Assembly (NCBI GenBank): GCA_902589765.1
Contig: CACIUF010000001.1
Coordinates: 62,001 to 126,000, forward strand
Direction: 5' to 3'
DNA: 64,000 nt
Origin: an uncultured Pelagibacteraceae bacterium
Lineage (GTDB): Bacteria > Pseudomonadota > Alphaproteobacteria > Pelagibacterales > Pelagibacteraceae
The translations under genes were made by a program, and so were the position numbers. Shown here piece after piece: positions 49,355 through 59,888 of the stretch. Numbering within the stretch: the stretch's first letter is position 1; the number at the start of each line of letters is the position of its first letter. The notes below the pieces were generated by a model. That model was given only the letters and a program-made list of their open reading frames with translations. It was not told the DNA's origin and ran no database searches.

Positions 49355-49918
49355 GTGAAAAATGTTTTTATTATTATAATTTTATTCATAACTTTAAAAA
49401 GCTTTGCTTTTTCAAAAGATAATTCATTTTATCCTGATGATTTATTTCACATAGATCATATGGATTCTCACAACAAAAAATTTGCGCTATATTTTAAAGG
49501 GCGAGAGAAATCGATTTTAGCTAGAGGTGAAGAAAGTAATTATATAAATGATTATCCAAAAGATCTTTATATCTATAATTATTCAACAAAGTCTTCTTCA
49601 CCATTGATCTCTTATGATTGGTTTCCCTCTCAAGCCAAGTTTCATTTAGAGGAATATGACTTTCCTGTATTTCCAGACGACTTTGCTTATTATCTTTTAA
49701 AAGATGATAAAACACTGGTGATGATTAGTGCAGTTAAAAGTTTAAACGCAAACTTTAAGTATGATATTTTTAATAAGAAACTTGAACTTTACCCCACTAC
49801 AGGAAAATTTGATTTTATTATTTCGTCTTTTTCTAAGGATTGTGGGCATTATAAATTTAAAGATAATTATAAGTGTAGTATTTATAAACCTTTAATCTCG
49901 AGTAATTTAATCAATTAA
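49355..49918 (+). CDS. Exported hypothetical protein
   Basis: Signal peptide MKNVFIIIILFITLKSFAFS (GTG start), 187 aa; converges on ftsY with 8 bp overlap. Confidence 0.65.
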   Translation: MKNVFIIIILFITLKSFAFSKDNSFYPDDLFHIDHMDSHNKKFALYFKGREKSILARGEESNYINDYPKDLYIYNYSTKSSSPLISYDWFPSQAKFHLEEYDFPVFPDDFAYYLLKDDKTLVMISAVKSLNANFKYDIFNKKLELYPTTGKFDFIISSFSKDCGHYKFKDNYKCSIYKPLISSNLIN

Positions 49919-50828
49919 TCTGCGTAAAAGCTTCAGCAAATTTTTCTGCATTAAATAATTGTAAGTCGTCTTCTTTTTCGCCCAAGCCTAAAGCAATAAT
50001 AGGTAATTGATATTTTTTTGCTATCGCCAATAGAATACCGCCTTTGGCAGTTCCATCTAATTTGGTCATGATTAAACCAGTTAATGGAATAATTTTGTTA
50101 AATTCTTCTACTTGATTAATTACATTCTGTCCCGATGTTGCGTCTAAAACTAAAATAATGTTGTGAGGGGCATCCTGGTCAATTTTTTTTGTAACATTGG
50201 CTATCTTTTTATATTCCTCCATTAAATTTTTTTTATTTTGTAGTCTTCCAGCAGTATCGATTAGTACTTGGTGAAAATTATTTTTGATTGCTTCTTCAAC
50301 TGCTTTATATGCGACTGATGCTGGATCAGAACCTTGAGATGATTTAGTTATTTTAACGTCAATTTTATTTGCCCAGTTTTCTAATTGTTCAATAGCTGCT
50401 GCTCGAAAAGTATCAGAAGCGGCAAACATAACTTTGTTCCCGTTAGTTTTTAAAATTTTACCTATTTTACCAATAGTTGTTGTTTTGCCAACACCATTCA
50501 CACCTGAGATTAATGTTGCATTGAGTTTATCTTTTTTTTCGAAAAAAGAATTATTCTCTAAAGGTTTCATTAGATTAATAATATATTCTTTTAAAATAAG
50601 ATTTATCTCGGTTGATAAATCTTTATTTGGATCGATTTTTTTTCTTGAAATGATTTCCTTGATCTCAGACGCAGCCTCGACACCTACATCTGACTCAATT
50701 AAAAATTCTTCAATTTTATTTAAATTTTTATCGTCAATCTCTTTTTTTATAATTATTTCTTTTAGTCCAGATGTCAGTGCAGATGCACTTTTTTTAAAGC
50801 CTATCTTAAATTTATCAAAAATTCCCAT
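49911..50828 (-). CDS. ftsY: Signal recognition particle receptor FtsY
   Basis: LISGVNGVGKTTTIGKIG, AASDTFRAAAIEQLENWA, IDTAGRLQNKKNLMEEY, MTKLDGTAKGG. Confidence 0.97.
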   Translation of the reverse strand: MGIFDKFKIGFKKSASALTSGLKEIIIKKEIDDKNLNKIEEFLIESDVGVEAASEIKEIISRKKIDPNKDLSTEINLILKEYIINLMKPLENNSFFEKKDKLNATLISGVNGVGKTTTIGKIGKILKTNGNKVMFAASDTFRAAAIEQLENWANKIDVKITKSSQGSDPASVAYKAVEEAIKNNFHQVLIDTAGRLQNKKNLMEEYKKIANVTKKIDQDAPHNIILVLDATSGQNVINQVEEFNKIIPLTGLIMTKLDGTAKGGILLAIAKKYQLPIIALGLGEKEDDLQLFNAEKFAEAFTQIN

Positions 50829-51652
50829 TATAGTTTGAACTCAATTTCTTTTATTTCTGAAACGGGTCCTTTCATGTGGATTGAATTTTTATTATCTATA
50901 AGAATTGATAATTTACCTGTTTGAAATTCTATGTCTGTTTTATTTTCAGTAAGATCATTTAATTTACCAGCAAATGCTGTTGCACATGCAGCTGTTCCAC
51001 ATGCTTTGGTCAGCCCCGCTCCTCTCTCCCATACTTTCACTCTAATTAAATTTTTATTAATTATTGTAGCAATTGTAACATTACATTTTTCTGGAAAAAT
51101 TTTATGATTTTCAATTTCGGGTCCAATTTTTTCAATATTAAAATTTTCAATTTCGTTTACAAAAAAAACAATATGTGGATTTCCAACATTAACTGCCGTC
51201 CCACCTGAATGTTCTTTGTTATTTGAGTCAATAATCTTAATATTTAAATTTTTTGTATCTAGTTTTTCTGATAAAGGAATTTCGTTCCATTGTAATTTAG
51301 CTTTACCAATTTCAGTCGTAACAATGTTTTTATCTAATATTTTTGACTCTAAATTTCCATTTGAAGTTGACAAAATGATGTTTTCAGATTTTGTCTCCTC
51401 GGAGATTAATTTTGCAACACATCTAGTACCATTTCCACACGCACCAGACTCTCCTCCATCAGAATTAAAAAATTTTAAATTTGCATCACTTGATTTGCTA
51501 GATTCAATAAATATTAATTGATCACAGCCAATAAAATTTCTATCACAAATTTTTATGATTTGATCTTTAGTCAAATTGGTAATCTTTTGTCTATTATCAA
51601 TTATTACAAAATCATTACCTAATCCATCCATTTTAAAAGCCCTAATATCCAT
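50828..51652 (-). CDS. dapF: Diaminopimelate epimerase
   Basis: FKMDGLGNDFVIID, FNSDGGESGACGNGTRCVA, NVGNPHIVFFV, WERGAGLTKACGTAACAT. Confidence 0.97.
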   Translation of the reverse strand: MDIRAFKMDGLGNDFVIIDNRQKITNLTKDQIIKICDRNFIGCDQLIFIESSKSSDANLKFFNSDGGESGACGNGTRCVAKLISEETKSENIILSTSNGNLESKILDKNIVTTEIGKAKLQWNEIPLSEKLDTKNLNIKIIDSNNKEHSGGTAVNVGNPHIVFFVNEIENFNIEKIGPEIENHKIFPEKCNVTIATIINKNLIRVKVWERGAGLTKACGTAACATAFAGKLNDLTENKTDIEFQTGKLSILIDNKNSIHMKGPVSEIKEIEFKL

Positions 51653-51701
51653 ATATAGTTATTTAACTTATTTATTGACTTTTTGAACCTCTATTATAGT
51701 T

Positions 51702-51803
51702 TGTAGCAGTTTCCGCAAAAACGTTAAATTTGCGGTGTCTTTGGAAACAAAGAGATCGACACTAGTCAGCGAGGGTTCGCCCACTAGTGCGATTACTGCT
51801 GTG
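51702..51803 (+). ncRNA. Candidate structured RNA / ffh 5' leader: closing stem enclosing three hairpins
   Basis: P1 AGCAGT(51705-51710)/ACTGCT(51795-51800), extendable by wobble pairs; P2 CCGCAAA(51713-51719)/TTTGCGG(51729-51735); P3 TTTG-GAAA-CAAA(51740-51751) with outer TGTC/GACA; P4 CACTAGT(51760-51766)/ACTAGTG(51783-51789) capped by GGG-TTCG-CCC; ffh ATG at 51814. Confidence 0.7.
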
Positions 51804-51813
51804 TGAAATAAAT

Positions 51814-53172
51814 ATGTTTGAAAATTTAACAAATAAATTTGAGGAAGTTTTTTCCTCTCTAAAAAAAGCCCCTTCGCTTGATGAGAGTCAAGTTGATGAA
51901 GGCCTTAGAGCCATTAGACAAGCCTTACTAGAGGCTGATGTATCGCTTGAGGTCGCAAAAGATTTTATTGAAAAAGTTAAACCTAAAGCTTTAGGTCAAG
52001 AAATTATCAGATCTACATCTCCTGGTGATATGGTTGTAAAAATCGTTTATGACGAATTAGTTAATTTATTAGGTGAAAAAAACATTGATGTAAATTTAAA
52101 CGCCGTTCCTCCCGTACCAATGATGTTAGTTGGTCTACAAGGTTCAGGTAAAACTACCACTACTGCAAAACTTGCAAGATATTTAGAAAATACAAAGAAA
52201 AAGAAGGTAATGATGGTCAGCTTAGATATTTATAGACCAGCTGCACAAGAACAATTGAAATCTTTAGGTGAGCACAATGATATCTTAACTTTACCAATTA
52301 TAGAGGGTCAACAACCAGCAGATATTTGTCAGAGAGCAATAAGTGCTGCAAATTTAAATGGTGCCGACATTATCTTATTTGATACAGCTGGCAGAACACA
52401 AATAGATCTTCAAATGATGAGTGAAATAAAGCAGATTGAAAATATAATCAATCCCGCTGAAACTTTTTTAGTTGCAGATTCTTTAACAGGTCAAGTAGCA
52501 GCATCAGTTGCAAAAGAATTTAAAAATACTGTAGGTTTATCAGGAATTATTTTAACAAGAGCTGATGGTGATGCCAGAGGTGGGGCCGCGGTAAGTATGA
52601 AATTTGTATCAGAGGTTCCAATTAAGTTTTTAGGGGTAGGAGAAAAAATTGAAAATTTTGAGGTGTTTCATCCTGATAGGATTGCTAACCGAATTCTTGG
52701 AATGGGAGATATTGTATCTCTAGTTGAAAAAGCAGCACAAGATTTAGGTGAAGAAAATATTAAAAAGACAGAAGAGAATTTAAAAAAGGGACAATTTTCA
52801 ATGCAAGATTATTTAACTCAACTAAGACAGATGAAAAAAATGGGTGGAATAGAGGGAATAATGTCTTTTATGCCAGGTATTTCTAAAGTTAAATCACAAA
52901 TGGATTCTGCTGGTATTGACGAGAGTGTTATCACTAAGAACGAGGCTATAATTTTATCGATGACAAAAAAAGAAAGAGAGAACCCAAAAATAATCGATGG
53001 TTCTAGAAAAAAAAGAATTGCTAATGGTTCTGGAACTGATCCAGCCACTATCAATAAATTGTTAAAACAATTTAAAATGATGTCTGAAATGATGAGAAAG
53101 ATGTCTAAAGGAAATCTGAAAGGTATGTCTGACAAAGGAATACCACCAGAATTATTTAATCAATTAAAATAA
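51814..53172 (+). CDS. ffh: Signal recognition particle protein Ffh
   Basis: MLVGLQGSGKTTTTAKLARYL, LDIYRPAAQEQL, FDTAGRTQIDLQMMSE, LTRADGDARGGAA; Met-rich M domain; start set at 51814. Confidence 0.98.
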   Translation: MFENLTNKFEEVFSSLKKAPSLDESQVDEGLRAIRQALLEADVSLEVAKDFIEKVKPKALGQEIIRSTSPGDMVVKIVYDELVNLLGEKNIDVNLNAVPPVPMMLVGLQGSGKTTTTAKLARYLENTKKKKVMMVSLDIYRPAAQEQLKSLGEHNDILTLPIIEGQQPADICQRAISAANLNGADIILFDTAGRTQIDLQMMSEIKQIENIINPAETFLVADSLTGQVAASVAKEFKNTVGLSGIILTRADGDARGGAAVSMKFVSEVPIKFLGVGEKIENFEVFHPDRIANRILGMGDIVSLVEKAAQDLGEENIKKTEENLKKGQFSMQDYLTQLRQMKKMGGIEGIMSFMPGISKVKSQMDSAGIDESVITKNEAIILSMTKKERENPKIIDGSRKKRIANGSGTDPATINKLLKQFKMMSEMMRKMSKGNLKGMSDKGIPPELFNQLK

Positions 53173-53185
53173 AAAAGGAGAGTAA

Positions 53186-53683
53186 ATGTTAAAACTTAGA
53201 TTATCAAGAGGTGGAACAAAGAAAAGACCAGTTTACAAAGTTGTTGTAGCTGATAGTCGTTTTGCAAGAGATGGACGTTTCATAGAAAAAGTTGGTTTTT
53301 TTAATCCTCTATTACCTAAAGAAAAAAAAGAGAGAATAGGATTAGAGGCTGAAAGAATTAAATATTGGTTAGGCCAAGGTGCACAACCAACTACAAGAGT
53401 AGCAAGAATCTTAGGTGAAAATGAGTTAATGCCAATGCCTGCTAATGGTAATAATCCTCAAAAAGCTATTCCAAAAAAAGATAGAAAAAAAGAAGGGTCT
53501 GATGATGCTAAAAAGGAAGAGGCAGCAAAAGCAGACGCAGCACCGACAGATGGAGCAAAAAAAGAAGAAGCTCCAAAAGCAGAAGCTAAAAAAGAGGAGG
53601 CTCCAAAAGCAGAAGCTCAAAAAGCAGAAGCTAAAAAAGAGGAGGCTCCAAAAGTAGAAGCTCCAAAAGAGGAAAAAAAGTAA
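53186..53683 (+). CDS. rpsP: 30S ribosomal protein bS16 with long K/A/E/P-rich C-terminal extension
   Basis: [41 protein letters not shown]; extension of [10 protein letters not shown]-type repeats. Confidence 0.97.
   Translation: MLKLRLSRGGTKKRPVYKVVVADSRFARDGRFIEKVGFFNPLLPKEKKERIGLEAERIKYWLGQGAQPTTRVARILGENELMPMPANGNNPQKAIPKKDRKKEGSDDAKKEEAAKADAAPTDGAKKEEAPKAEAKKEEAPKAEAQKAEAKKEEAPKVEAPKEEKK
53500..53682 (+). repeat. In-frame degenerate repeats encoding [10 protein letters not shown] in rpsP tail
   Basis: Repeated gctccaaaagcagaagctaaaaaagaggag-like units. Confidence 0.8.
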
Positions 53684-53697
53684 TTTAAGGTTTACTT

Positions 53698-54384
53698 ATG
53701 TTAAAGACACAAGTGTTAACACTTTATCCAGAAATTTTCCCTGGTCCGTTAAACAAAGGATTATATGGAAAAGCAATGGCTAAAAAGATATGGAGTCTTA
53801 ATGTAGTAGACATAAGAGATGCAGCAACAGATAAACACAAAACTGTTGATGACACTCCATATGGTGGTGGATCAGGTATGCTGTTAAAAGCAGACATACT
53901 AGCAAAATCAATTGATAAAAATATCCAGAAGGGGGAAAGAATTTTTTATCTTTCGCCAAAAGGAAAAAAATTTGATCAAAGACTTGCACAAGATTTATCA
54001 AAAGAAAAATCATTCAGTTTAATTTGTGGACATTTCGAAGGTGTTGATGAAAGAGTACTATCCACAAGAAATATTGAGGAAATAAGTATAGGAGATTATG
54101 TGCTTTCTGGAGGGGAAACAGCTGCTCTTGTAGTTCTTGATAGTGTGTTAAGACTTTTGCCTGGAGTTTTAGGTAATGATAAATCATCTTCGGAGGAAAC
54201 TTTTGAAAATGGTCTTTTAGAGTATCCTCAATATACAAAACCTCAAATTTGGGAGGAAAAATCAGTACCAGATGTCTTATTATCAGGGGATCATAGCAAA
54301 ATTAAAGACTGGCGTTTATCTCAATCTGAGGCTATAACACGCGTCCGAAGACCAGATTTGTGGCAAAAATATAAGAAGGATTAA
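53698..54384 (+). CDS. trmD: tRNA (guanine-N1)-methyltransferase
   Basis: [66 protein letters not shown]. Confidence 0.97.
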   Translation: MLKTQVLTLYPEIFPGPLNKGLYGKAMAKKIWSLNVVDIRDAATDKHKTVDDTPYGGGSGMLLKADILAKSIDKNIQKGERIFYLSPKGKKFDQRLAQDLSKEKSFSLICGHFEGVDERVLSTRNIEEISIGDYVLSGGETAALVVLDSVLRLLPGVLGNDKSSSEETFENGLLEYPQYTKPQIWEEKSVPDVLLSGDHSKIKDWRLSQSEAITRVRRPDLWQKYKKD

Positions 54385-54400
54385 CTTGATAAATATTGAA

Positions 54401-54979
54401 ATGAAAACGATTGAAGAAATAAATCAACATAATGTAAAAAAAATTCTTTCGGAAAAAAAGATTCCAGAATTCTTTCCAGGTGATGTTGTAAAAGTTGGTG
54501 TAAGAATTACAGAGGGAAAAAAAGAGAGAATTCAGTATTTTGAAGGAGTATGTATTGCCAAAAAAAGCAGAGATTTAAATTCTTCTTTTACAGTTAGAAA
54601 GATTTCTTTTGGTGAAGGTGTTGAGAGAACATTCCCACTATTTGGTACAGTAATTGACTCAATTAAAGTTATTCGTTCAGGAAAAGTTAGAAGAGCTAAA
54701 CTATATTACTTAAGAGATAGAACTGGGAAATCAGCTAGAATTGCCGAAAAAATAAGAAAGAAGATTGGTATTGATATAGATGTAAAACCAGAAACAGTAA
54801 CTGAAGAAAATTTAGCTCCTGTTTCAACAGAAGCATCTGATAATAAAGAAGATTTAACTAAGGCAGAGGCTAAGAAAGAAGAAACTCCTAAGGAAGAGCC
54901 AAAAAAAGAAGAAACAGCCAAAATTGAAACAAAACCTAAAACTGAAGAAAAACTTGAAACTTCTCCAGAAAAAAAATAA
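54401..54979 (+). CDS. rplS: 50S ribosomal protein bL19 with K/E/P/T-rich C-terminal extension
   Basis: [58 protein letters not shown]...[23 protein letters not shown]; alternative TTG start at 54386. Confidence 0.97.
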   Translation: MKTIEEINQHNVKKILSEKKIPEFFPGDVVKVGVRITEGKKERIQYFEGVCIAKKSRDLNSSFTVRKISFGEGVERTFPLFGTVIDSIKVIRSGKVRRAKLYYLRDRTGKSARIAEKIRKKIGIDIDVKPETVTEENLAPVSTEASDNKEDLTKAEAKKEETPKEEPKKEETAKIETKPKTEEKLETSPEKK

Positions 54980-54990
54980 TTTTTTTTTCA

Positions 54991-56394
54991 ATGCCTAATA
55001 CTCTTTACGACAAAATTTGGAAAGAACACTTAGTTGATCAGCAAGATGATGGAACAGCTTTATTATTTGTTGATAGGCATCTCGTTCATGAAGTGACCAG
55101 TCCACAAGCATTTGAAGGTTTACGAAATTCTAAAAGAAAAGTAAGACACCCAAAGCTTACATTGGCCGTTGCAGATCACAACGTCCCAACTACTGATAGA
55201 ACAAATGGTATTTCAGATAAAGAATCTAAAATTCAAGTTGATACATTAGAAAAGAATTGTAAGGAATTTGATATCCAACTCTTTGGAATGGAGGATAAGC
55301 GTCAAGGCATAGTTCATATAATTGGTCCTGAACAAGGATTTACTCAACCTGGAACAGTTATAGTTTGTGGAGATAGTCATACAGCTACACATGGAGCGTT
55401 TGGTGCTTTAGCATTTGGTATAGGCACCTCAGAGGTTGAACACGTACTAGCAACGCAAACTTTAGTGCAAAAAAAAGCAAAAAATTTCAGAATTAATGTT
55501 AATGGAAAACTTCCGTTAGGGGTTACTTCAAAAGATGTAATTTTACAAATAATTGGAAAAATAGGAACAGCAGGTGGAACAGGATCTGTTATTGAGTATG
55601 CTGGTGATTTAATCAGATCATTAAGTGTTGAGCAAAGAATGACTATATGCAACATGACTATAGAGGGTGGAGCAAGAGCAGGTTTGATTGCACCAGACGA
55701 AAAAATTTTCAAGTATTTGGAGGGAAAACCTATGTCACCCAAAGGTGAAAAATGGGATAAAGCTTTAGCGTACTGGAGAAGTTTAAAATCTGATGATGGT
55801 GCAAATTTTGATAAAGAAATAAGTCTTCAAGCTAATGAAATTTCACCGATGATTACCTGGGGTACTTCACCTCAAGATGTCATTACTATTGAGGATAAAG
55901 TACCAAACCCAGACAATGAAAAGGATGAGGATAGAAAAAATTCTATTGAAAGAGCTCTAAAATATATGGGTTTAAAACCTGATATGGCCGCTAAAGATAT
56001 TAAGATAGATAAGGTTTTTATAGGTAGTTGTACAAATGGAAGAATTGAGGATTTACGAGAAGCAGCAAAGATTTTAAAAGATAAAAAAATTGCCTCTCAT
56101 GTGCATGCAATGGTTGTTCCAGGATCTGGTCTAGTGAAAGAACAAGCAGAGCAAGAAGGTTTACATAAAATATTTGAAGAGTCTGGTTTTGAATGGAGAG
56201 AACCAGGATGTTCTATGTGTTTAGCAATGAATGCTGATAAATTAAAACCAGAGCAAAGATGTGCATCTACATCAAACAGAAACTTTGAGGGAAGACAAGG
56301 TAGAGGTGGAAGAACACACCTTGTGAGCCCAGGAATGGCAGCTGCAGCAGCAATTTCTGGAAATTTGGATGATGTAAGAAAGTATCAAAATTAA
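54991..56394 (+). CDS. leuC: 3-isopropylmalate dehydratase large subunit
   Basis: [74 protein letters not shown]. Confidence 0.98.
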   Translation: MPNTLYDKIWKEHLVDQQDDGTALLFVDRHLVHEVTSPQAFEGLRNSKRKVRHPKLTLAVADHNVPTTDRTNGISDKESKIQVDTLEKNCKEFDIQLFGMEDKRQGIVHIIGPEQGFTQPGTVIVCGDSHTATHGAFGALAFGIGTSEVEHVLATQTLVQKKAKNFRINVNGKLPLGVTSKDVILQIIGKIGTAGGTGSVIEYAGDLIRSLSVEQRMTICNMTIEGGARAGLIAPDEKIFKYLEGKPMSPKGEKWDKALAYWRSLKSDDGANFDKEISLQANEISPMITWGTSPQDVITIEDKVPNPDNEKDEDRKNSIERALKYMGLKPDMAAKDIKIDKVFIGSCTNGRIEDLREAAKILKDKKIASHVHAMVVPGSGLVKEQAEQEGLHKIFEESGFEWREPGCSMCLAMNADKLKPEQRCASTSNRNFEGRQGRGGRTHLVSPGMAAAAAISGNLDDVRKYQN

Positions 56395-56999
56395 TGCAAA
56401 AATTTTCTACATTAAAAAGTATTCCAGCATATTTACCAATAGTAAATATCGATACTGATATGATTATCCCAAAGCAGTTTTTAAAAACAATTAAAAGAAC
56501 TGGACTTGGAAAAAATTTGTTTTTTGAAATGAGGTATGATGATAATGGAAATAAAATAGGGGATTTTATATTAAATAAAGATCCATTTACAAATTCAAAA
56601 ATTCTGATAGCGGGAAAAAACTTTGGTTGTGGATCCTCAAGAGAACACGCTCCTTGGGCATTATTAGATTTTGGTATTACATGTGTAATTAGCTCCAGTT
56701 TTGCTGATATTTTTTATAACAATTGTTTTAAAAATGGAATTTTACCAATTATTGTTGACGAGGAAAAAATAAAAGAGTTGTCTGAATATGCTAATAGAAA
56801 AGAAGAAATTTCAGTAAACCTTAAAGAAGAAAAAATAGTTTATGGTAATAATGAAATTAAATTTGAAATAGACTCCTTTAAAAAGAAATGTCTTCTCGAA
56901 GGTTTAGATGATATTGCGCTATCTTTAAATAAGTCTGATAAGATAAAAAGTTTTGAGCAAAAATTAAAAAGCTCTAAGCCATGGATTATAAGTGATTAA
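56394..56999 (+). CDS. leuD: 3-isopropylmalate dehydratase small subunit
   Basis: [62 protein letters not shown]. Confidence 0.98.
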   Translation: MQKFSTLKSIPAYLPIVNIDTDMIIPKQFLKTIKRTGLGKNLFFEMRYDDNGNKIGDFILNKDPFTNSKILIAGKNFGCGSSREHAPWALLDFGITCVISSSFADIFYNNCFKNGILPIIVDEEKIKELSEYANRKEEISVNLKEEKIVYGNNEIKFEIDSFKKKCLLEGLDDIALSLNKSDKIKSFEQKLKSSKPWIISD

Positions 57000-58098
57000 G
57001 GTAAAAAAGAGAAAGATACTATTACTTCCCGGAGATGGCATTGGTCCCGAAGTTATTGGTGAGGTAAAAAAAATTATCAGTTGGTTCAATGATAAAAAGT
57101 CTCTAGATTTTGAGATGGATGAGGATTTAGCGGGAGGATGTTCTTACGATAAGCATGGTACACCGATTACAGATGAGGTTTTCTATAAAGCATTAGAAAG
57201 TGCAGTTGTTATGTTAGGCGCTGTAGGTGGACCAAAGTGGGATAATGTTGAGTTTTCTAAAAAACCTGAGAGAGCACTTTTAAAACTAAGAAAAGAATTA
57301 AAACTATTTGCTAATTTGAGACCAGCGATATGTTTTAAACAATTAGTTGATGCCTCAACATTAAAACCTGAAATTGTTTCAGGTTTAGATATTATGATTG
57401 TAAGAGAGTTAACTGGAGGAATATATTTTGGTGAGCCTAGAGGAATTAAACCAATAGAAAACGGGGAAAGAAAAGGGATTAATACTCACACTTACACAAG
57501 CAATGAGATTATAAGAGTTGCTAGAGTTGCCTTTGATTTAGCAAAAAAAAGATCAAACAAAGTAACCTCTTGTGAAAAATCAAATGTTATGGAGGCAGGC
57601 CAACTTTGGAAAGAAGAGGTTCAGACATTACACGATAAAGAATTTAAAGACGTTGAACTAAGTCATATGCTTGCAGATAATTGTGCTATGCAGTTGTTGA
57701 GAAATCCAAAGCAATTTGATGTAATTGTAACAGATAATTTGTTTGGAGATATGTTATCTGACCAAGCCTCAATGTTGACTGGATCATTAGGTCTTTTACC
57801 TTCTGCATCTTTAGGTGCAAAAAATAAAGATGGAGAGATGAGGGCTATGTATGAACCTATTCATGGTTCGGCTCCAGATATAGCTGGTAAAAGTATTGCT
57901 AATCCAATAGCTACAATTTTAAGTTTTGCTATGGCTTTGAGATATTCATTAGATTTAGATAAAGAGGCAGAAGCTCTGGAAAAAGCTGTACAGGATGTAT
58001 TAAATGATGGTTTAAGAACTAAAGACATTTTATCAAAAGGTACAAAAGAGGTGACCACATCGCAAATGGGTGATGCGATCATTTCAAAATTGCAATAA
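56992..58098 (+). CDS. leuB: 3-isopropylmalate dehydrogenase
   Basis: [75 protein letters not shown] start overlapping leuD. Confidence 0.97.
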   Translation: MIKVKKRKILLLPGDGIGPEVIGEVKKIISWFNDKKSLDFEMDEDLAGGCSYDKHGTPITDEVFYKALESAVVMLGAVGGPKWDNVEFSKKPERALLKLRKELKLFANLRPAICFKQLVDASTLKPEIVSGLDIMIVRELTGGIYFGEPRGIKPIENGERKGINTHTYTSNEIIRVARVAFDLAKKRSNKVTSCEKSNVMEAGQLWKEEVQTLHDKEFKDVELSHMLADNCAMQLLRNPKQFDVIVTDNLFGDMLSDQASMLTGSLGLLPSASLGAKNKDGEMRAMYEPIHGSAPDIAGKSIANPIATILSFAMALRYSLDLDKEAEALEKAVQDVLNDGLRTKDILSKGTKEVTTSQMGDAIISKLQ

Positions 58099-58124
58099 TT
58101 AATTAATTATTTTAGAATCAAATT

Positions 58125-59888
58125 ATGCCAACTTATACTGCACCCGTTGAAGATATGATGTTTCTTTTTGAAAAACTAAGAAACAACAAAGAGTATAATG
58201 AATTGGAAAAATATAAAGAAGTTACCCCAGATTTAGTAAAAGACATTCTACAGGAAGCAGCAAAAATAAATCAAAATTTAATTTTACCATTAGCTAAAGT
58301 TGGAGATGAAAATCCTGCAATTTTAGAAAATGGAGTTGTTAGAACGCCTCCGGGTTACAAAGAGGCTTATAAAAAATATATTGAGGATGGTTGGACATCT
58401 TTATCATGTGATCCAAAATATGGGGGTCAAGGTATGCCAAAAACAGTGAGCGCATTTTTTGATGAAATGCTATCTTCTGCTAGCCTTTCTTTTAAACTCT
58501 ATAGTGAACTTAGTATTGGTGCTTATAATTGTATTAATCATCATGCTAGTGATGAAATAAAAAATAAATATTTACCAAAAATTGTAGAGGGTAAGTGGAG
58601 TGGAACAATGTGCTTAACTGAACCAGTATGTGGTACTGATTTAGGGCTACTAAAAACAAAGGCTAAAAAACAATCTGATGGTACATTCAAATTAACTGGA
58701 CAGAAAATTTTTATTACCTCTGGTGATCACGATTTAACTGAAAATATTATTCATTTGGTTTTAGCAAGAGTGGATGATTCTCCGGCTGGCACGAAAGGTA
58801 TCAGTCTGTTTTTAGTTCCAAAGTTTATTGTAAAAGAAGATGGGAATGTTGGTCCAAGAAATGGAATATCAACTGGTTCTATCGAAACAAAAATGGGAAT
58901 TAAAGGATCAGCAACTTGTGTTCTTAATTTTGATGAAGCAACTGGTTACATGATTGGTGATAAGGAAAAAGGTTTGAGTGCAATGTTTACGATGATGAAT
59001 CTTGAGAGGATCGTTGTTGGGATACAGGGTTTGGGTATATCAGAGATTGCTTATCAAAATTCACTTTCATACGCAAAAGAGAGAAAGCAAGGTAAGTCGA
59101 ATAATTCAAAATCTAAAAATGGTGCTGATTTTATAATTGAGCATGCAGATATTAGAAGATCGTTGTTAAATATGAAATCTATTATTGAGGGCGAGAGAGC
59201 CTTATGTTTTTGGTTATCTCAACAAACTGAGGTAAGCCTATATCATCCAGATGAAAAAGCTCGGCAGGAGGCATCTGATTATGTCTCGTTAATGACTCCA
59301 GTAGTTAAATCCTTGTTTACAGATTTAGCAATGGAAATCACTAGTGATGCAATGCAAATTTATGGTGGATATGGTTATACTAAAGATCAAGGAATAGAGC
59401 AGTTGTATCGAGATAATAGAATCACACCAATTTATGAGGGCACGAATTCTGTACAAGCTGCTGATCTAGTTTTTAGAAAATTATCAAATAAGAATGGGAA
59501 TGTAATTTATAAATTTTTAGATCAGGTTAAAAATGAATGTAATTCTAACAACGAAAAAATAAGACCATTCATCTCAGATTTTAATAATTATTTAGATGTA
59601 TTAAAAAAATTTAGTGATTGGATGATTGAGAAATCTAAAACAGATAAAGATGATGTAAGTGCTGCTGCTAATGATTATCTTAAAACTCTCGGATTTGTTT
59701 CGATTGCTTATGCATGGATAAAAGTACTAGAGGTAAGCTTTAAAGATTATAATGAAAATAAAAATTTTTATGATGACAAAATCGATACCGCTAGGTTTTA
59801 TTTTGATAAAGTTCTACCAAGAGCTGAACAACATTACAAATCAGCAATTTCTGGAAGCTCCAATATTATGAATTTTAAATTCAATTAA
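58125..59888 (+). CDS. dmdC: Acyl-CoA dehydrogenase, probable 3-methylmercaptopropionyl-CoA dehydrogenase
   Basis: GTMCLTEPVCGTDLGLLKTKA, LTGQKIFITSGDHDL, QIYGGYGYTKDQGIEQLYRDNRITPIYEGTNSVQ; same-strand neighbour of dmdA. Confidence 0.85.
   Translation: MPTYTAPVEDMMFLFEKLRNNKEYNELEKYKEVTPDLVKDILQEAAKINQNLILPLAKVGDENPAILENGVVRTPPGYKEAYKKYIEDGWTSLSCDPKYGGQGMPKTVSAFFDEMLSSASLSFKLYSELSIGAYNCINHHASDEIKNKYLPKIVEGKWSGTMCLTEPVCGTDLGLLKTKAKKQSDGTFKLTGQKIFITSGDHDLTENIIHLVLARVDDSPAGTKGISLFLVPKFIVKEDGNVGPRNGISTGSIETKMGIKGSATCVLNFDEATGYMIGDKEKGLSAMFTMMNLERIVVGIQGLGISEIAYQNSLSYAKERKQGKSNNSKSKNGADFIIEHADIRRSLLNMKSIIEGERALCFWLSQQTEVSLYHPDEKARQEASDYVSLMTPVVKSLFTDLAMEITSDAMQIYGGYGYTKDQGIEQLYRDNRITPIYEGTNSVQAADLVFRKLSNKNGNVIYKFLDQVKNECNSNNEKIRPFISDFNNYLDVLKKFSDWMIEKSKTDKDDVSAAANDYLKTLGFVSIAYAWIKVLEVSFKDYNENKNFYDDKIDTARFYFDKVLPRAEQHYKSAISGSSNIMNFKFN

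Noticed and set aside
51702-51803. Interpretation of the ffh leader RNA as SRP 4.5S RNA or a tRNA
   Set aside because: Lacks the GGAAGCAGCC/AGG core of SRP domain IV; not a cloverleaf with 7-nt anticodon loop and CCA-proximal acceptor stem
53445-53657. Plus-strand ORF rich in K/Q/R ([28 protein letters not shown]...)
   Set aside because: Frame-shifted reading of the rpsP low-complexity tail
53571-53670. CRISPR-like or satellite repeat array
   Set aside because: Repeats are in-frame, degenerate codons for [10 protein letters not shown] in rpsP, without spacers
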